Assembly: GCA_015904045.1 (NCBI GenBank)
Contig: JABMDG010000086.1
Location: forward strand, 9,274-17,761
DNA: 8,488 bases
Direction of reading: 5' to 3'
Source of the DNA: Nitrospira sp.
GTDB taxonomy: Bacteria; Nitrospirota; Nitrospiria; Nitrospirales; Nitrospiraceae
The notes beneath the pieces are model-generated. The model did no database searches. It had not been told where the DNA came from and saw only the letters and a list, made by a program, of their open reading frames with translations. Position numbers and translations under genes: made by a program. Every line of letters starts with the position of its first letter. The first letter of the stretch is position 1. Positions 6,869 through 8,488 of this stretch are shown piece by piece.

Positions 6869-6934
6869 AAAGTGGATGTCGTCAGAAACAATAAGCGCCA
6901 GTCCGTCGAGGTGACGCTTCAGGCGGTGAATTAA
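6065..6934 (+). CDS. HtrA-type serine protease, copy 2, lacking its 5' end (probable remnant)
   Basis: From an in-frame ATG at 6065 this encodes 289 residues: the whole protease core with His (TNFHVI), Asp (DRDLAVL) and Ser (NPGNSGGPL) retained, and a complete PDZ ending in KVDVVRNNKRQSVEVTLQAVN at 6934. It lacks the roughly 85 N-terminal residues present in copy 1, including the signal peptide, so the product would stay in the cytoplasm. No convincing ribosome site precedes the ATGs at 6065 or 6074. The same frame is open back to 5933 through out-of-frame sequence of copy 1, so translation could only come from internal initiation, reinitiation after copy 1, or a +1 frameshift inside 5933-6222. 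Only 12 amino acids differ from copy 1 in the shared region while silent changes are many, indicating that it was under selection before losing its start. Likely a gene remnant. Confidence 0.65.
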   Translation: MDTMEVPQGSGSGFVWNKQGHIVTNFHVIYGASSIKVTLADRSEHPAKLVGADPDRDLAVLQIQASEHVLEPLAIGASHDLRVGQKVLAIGNPFGLDHTLTTGVVSALGRTIKSMSNRTIEGVIQTDAAINPGNSGGPLLDSAGRLIGVNTQIVSPSGAYAGIGFAVPVDTVNRIIPELIKHGKLIRPGMGVSLVHDSIAKRWGIKGLVIGKVSRGGSADRAGLRGVRETAAGRIELGDIVVAVDGKPVESVDDLMDAMEKYKVGDRVKVDVVRNNKRQSVEVTLQAVN

Positions 6935-7027
6935 GGGATATGCGGGCTGGTAGTTGGTTGATAAGCGAGATGACGAGACCAAAACAGCACCACACCTGAC
7001 ATCGCTGATGGAAGGCGAATATTTTGT

Positions 7028-7148
7028 GGGCTGTTCAGAAAGGCCATTCAGCAAGGCCGCAGTGAGAGAAGAGGCGAGGCGTACGCTTCGGTACGTTGAG
7101 CCCTCTGAGCGATGCGAGAACGGCGCTGGTGGGCTTTATCAACAGCCC
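7028..7148. repeat. 121-bp palindromic intergenic element, REP-like
   Basis: The element is bounded by perfect 8-base inverted ends, GGGCTGTT at 7028-7035 and AACAGCCC at 7141-7148. Inside is a central hairpin, CGTAC (7080-7084) and GTACG (7091-7095) around a GCTTCG loop, flanked by further partly complementary Gly/Arg-codon-like GC-rich tracts (GAGGCGAGG against GAGCCCTC). It resembles a family of interspersed palindromic repeats I recall from Nitrospira genomes. No transposase lies in the window, so it would be a non-autonomous, REP- or MITE-like element. A short frame crossing it (6954-7178) is not protein-like. It occupies the non-coding spacer 6935-7238 between the htrA copies and the ATPase gene; 6935-7027 shows nothing recognisable. 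Confidence 0.6.
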
Positions 7149-7159
7149 GCTAGGCGGGC
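7145..7159. repeat. Perfect GC-rich hairpin at the edge of the palindromic element
   Basis: GCCCGC, loop TAG, GCGGGC: a 6-base-pair stem with a 3-base loop, sharing its first four bases with the end of the 121-bp element. No T-run follows on either strand (AGTAAAG to the right), so it is a poor intrinsic terminator. It may be part of the repeat or stabilise the 3' end of the htrA transcript. Confidence 0.5.
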
Positions 7160-7172
7160 AGTAAAGAGTCTA

Positions 7173-7181
7173 TGCTAAGAT
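7173..7181 (+). promoter_or_regulatory. Possible extended -10 promoter for the ARC ATPase gene
   Basis: TGCTAAGAT has the TGn extension and a four-of-six match to TATAAT. No -35 box is evident. Transcription would begin near 7188, about 50 bases before the ATG at 7239, whose ribosome site GAGGAG (7227-7232) is 6 bases upstream. It resembles the TGCTATAAT upstream of the lipoprotein gene but is weaker. Confidence 0.3.
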
Positions 7182-7238
7182 GTTTCACTGACACATCTGC
7201 TTCCCTTCTTGTTTTCAGTCTGACATGAGGAGTTCTCC

Positions 7239-8488
7239 ATGGGCGATCATCGCGCAACCGATAGCGGCACACATCAACCGGGCCAGGGGAGTGACCGCCA
7301 AGACAGCACGCGCGAAGCGCGGTCAGGGTCAGGGCAGGGGCCTGGGGCTGGGATTGACCCGCTTGCTCTGATCGAGCAGTGCTTGGAGTCGTTTCCAGAA
7401 GAAGACCCTCGCCGGAGTATTCTCTATAAACTTCGCCATGCGGTCATGCTTGAAGCAGCTTCACATCAGCAACGTGAGGCCGAATTCAAGAAACTGAGCG
7501 AGGTCACGGCCAAACTGACCGCGCCGGCCAACCGCATCGGCACCTTGCTGGAGATTCCCGGTGAAGGGCTCGCGCGCATCCTGGTCGGCGGGGCCGAGTA
7601 CTATGCCAACGTCGATCCGCGCGTCGAAGCAGGGGACCTCAAGATCGGTGCGCAGATCCTGGTGAATGATGCCTATGCCGTCATCAAGACCCTCGGCTAC
7701 GATCGGAACGGGCCGATTTTGAAGCTGGCCGAAGCGATGCCGGATGGACGGCTGCGCTTTGAACAGGAGATGGGCCGGCAGCCGCTGATTTTACAACGGT
7801 CTACCGACTTAGCTGGAATCGAGCTCAAGGCCGGTGACGAGGTTCGGATCGATCCCACGTTTCGCATTGCGATCGAGAAGCTTGCGGACCGGACTTCCGG
7901 CAAGCATCTGCTCGATGAAGTGCCGAAGATCACATGGGAGCAGATCGGCGGGCAGCGTGAGGCGATTGCGGCGATCAGAAAAGCTGTCGAGTATCCCTTG
8001 CTCCATGCGAAGACGTTCGAGCAGTTCAAGTTTTCACAACCCAAAGGATTTCTGCTCTATGGTCCTCCCGGATGCGGCAAGACGCTGATCGGGCAGGCTG
8101 CGGCCGGGAGTCTGTCCAAGTTGATGGGCCAGTCGCAACAGGATGATGCGAAGGCGTCGGGTGGGCGTCCTCCGGTTACGAGCGGGGCGTTTCTCCATGT
8201 GAAGGGCCCTGAGATTCTCAATATGTGGCTGGGCGAGTCCGAGCGGATGGTCCGCGACCTCTTCGCCCAGGCGCGGGCGAGGCGGAAAGCGGGCGCACTG
8301 CCGTTCATCTTCATCGATGAGGCGGAGTCGGTGCTGGGTACGCGGCGGGCCATGCGTTCCTTCAATATTTCCAACACCCTGGTGCCGATGTTCTGCAGCG
8401 AGATGGACGGCATCGAGTCGTTGCATGATGTCGTCATCATTTTGGCCTCGAACCGGCCCGATTTGATCGATCCGGCTGTGCTCCGGCC
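7239..8488 (+). CDS. arc: Proteasome-associated AAA ATPase (ARC/Mpa type), 3' end beyond window
   Basis: Hexameric unfoldase that recognises pupylated proteins through its N-terminal coiled coil and feeds them to the 20S proteasome in the cytoplasm. The 416 codons present cover a Gly/Ser/Gln-rich leader (1-38), a helical coiled-coil segment (about 39-95) and an OB-fold region (about 96-235, including LLEIPGEGLARILVGGAEYY). The AAA domain then follows: Walker A GPPGCGKT 275-282, pore loop Trp330-Leu331-Gly332 in ILNMWLGESER, Walker B FIFIDEAE 356-363, and sensor-1 region LASNRPDLIDPAVLRP up to the edge. A Gln/Asp/Gly-rich insert at about 297-316 lies before the pore loop; actinobacterial Mpa also has an insert there. 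Pore loop 1 carries Trp where I recall Phe or Tyr in actinobacterial relatives. GAGGAG lies 6 bases before the ATG. In genomes with this system the pup, dop, proteasome subunit and pafA genes often follow; they would lie to the right. The frame is uninterrupted to the window end. Confidence 0.93.
   Translation, partial: MGDHRATDSGTHQPGQGSDRQDSTREARSGSGQGPGAGIDPLALIEQCLESFPEEDPRRSILYKLRHAVMLEAASHQQREAEFKKLSEVTAKLTAPANRIGTLLEIPGEGLARILVGGAEYYANVDPRVEAGDLKIGAQILVNDAYAVIKTLGYDRNGPILKLAEAMPDGRLRFEQEMGRQPLILQRSTDLAGIELKAGDEVRIDPTFRIAIEKLADRTSGKHLLDEVPKITWEQIGGQREAIAAIRKAVEYPLLHAKTFEQFKFSQPKGFLLYGPPGCGKTLIGQAAAGSLSKLMGQSQQDDAKASGGRPPVTSGAFLHVKGPEILNMWLGESERMVRDLFAQARARRKAGALPFIFIDEAESVLGTRRAMRSFNISNTLVPMFCSEMDGIESLHDVVIILASNRPDLIDPAVLR

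Noticed and set aside
6954..7178. 74-residue plus-strand open frame in the spacer before arc
   Set aside because: It runs through the palindromic repeat, has no ribosome site and its sequence is not protein-like.
1..8488. tRNA, rRNA, CRISPR array, integrase or transposase
   Set aside because: No cloverleaf, regularly spaced short repeats or transposase/integrase motifs were found on either strand.

Overview
The window reads as about 8.5 kb of a GC-rich, Gram-negative-type bacterial genome, most likely a Nitrospira-like member of the Nitrospirota. That placement rests on three things: a Pup-proteasome type AAA ATPase (ARC/Mpa) outside an obviously actinobacterial context, a sigma-54 activator with a CHASE2 sensor, and an intergenic palindromic element that resembles interspersed repeats I remember from Nitrospira genomes. 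No database search was possible, so the taxon is an inference.

Layout. (1) Positions 80-3972, minus strand: a two-gene unit. A TPR/Sel1-repeat lipoprotein is followed after 2 bases by a membrane-anchored sigma-54 activator (CHASE2, three membrane spans, coiled coil, AAA+, Fis-like HTH). An extended -10 promoter lies just upstream of the lipoprotein gene. (2) Positions 4081-4332, minus strand: the C-terminal half of a HIT-family hydrolase with an intact HxHxH motif but no N-terminal half. (3) Positions about 4350-4990, plus strand: the C-terminal end of an unrecognised protein that also lacks its 5' end, coupled through a TGATG overlap to a complete YjbQ/UPF0047 gene. (4) Positions 4996-6934, plus strand: two HtrA-type serine protease copies. 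The first has a signal peptide and full catalytic triad, but its last PDZ strand is replaced by a frameshifted tail. The second lacks its 5' end and signal peptide but keeps the triad and complete PDZ. The ~810-bp repeat arms differ at about 7% of positions, mostly silently. (5) Positions 6935-7238: a non-coding spacer with a 121-bp palindromic repeat and an adjoining perfect hairpin. (6) Position 7239 to the window end, plus strand: the proteasome-associated ATPase, open at the right edge.

How the parts fit. The CHASE2 activator probably senses something in the periplasm and switches on sigma-54 promoters elsewhere; no convincing -24/-12 site was seen in this window. The co-transcribed lipoprotein is a candidate sensory or assembly partner. 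HtrA and ARC are both protein quality-control factors, in the periplasm and cytoplasm respectively, but they sit in separate transcription units.

The most unusual feature is a pair of structural breaks 1.7 kb apart. At about 4333-4350 two divergent genes have both lost their 5' ends and are fused head to head. At 6059-6060 two diverged htrA paralogues are joined so that the end of one and the start of the other are missing. Either this locus has undergone two deletions, or the assembly contains misjoins; read mapping would decide.
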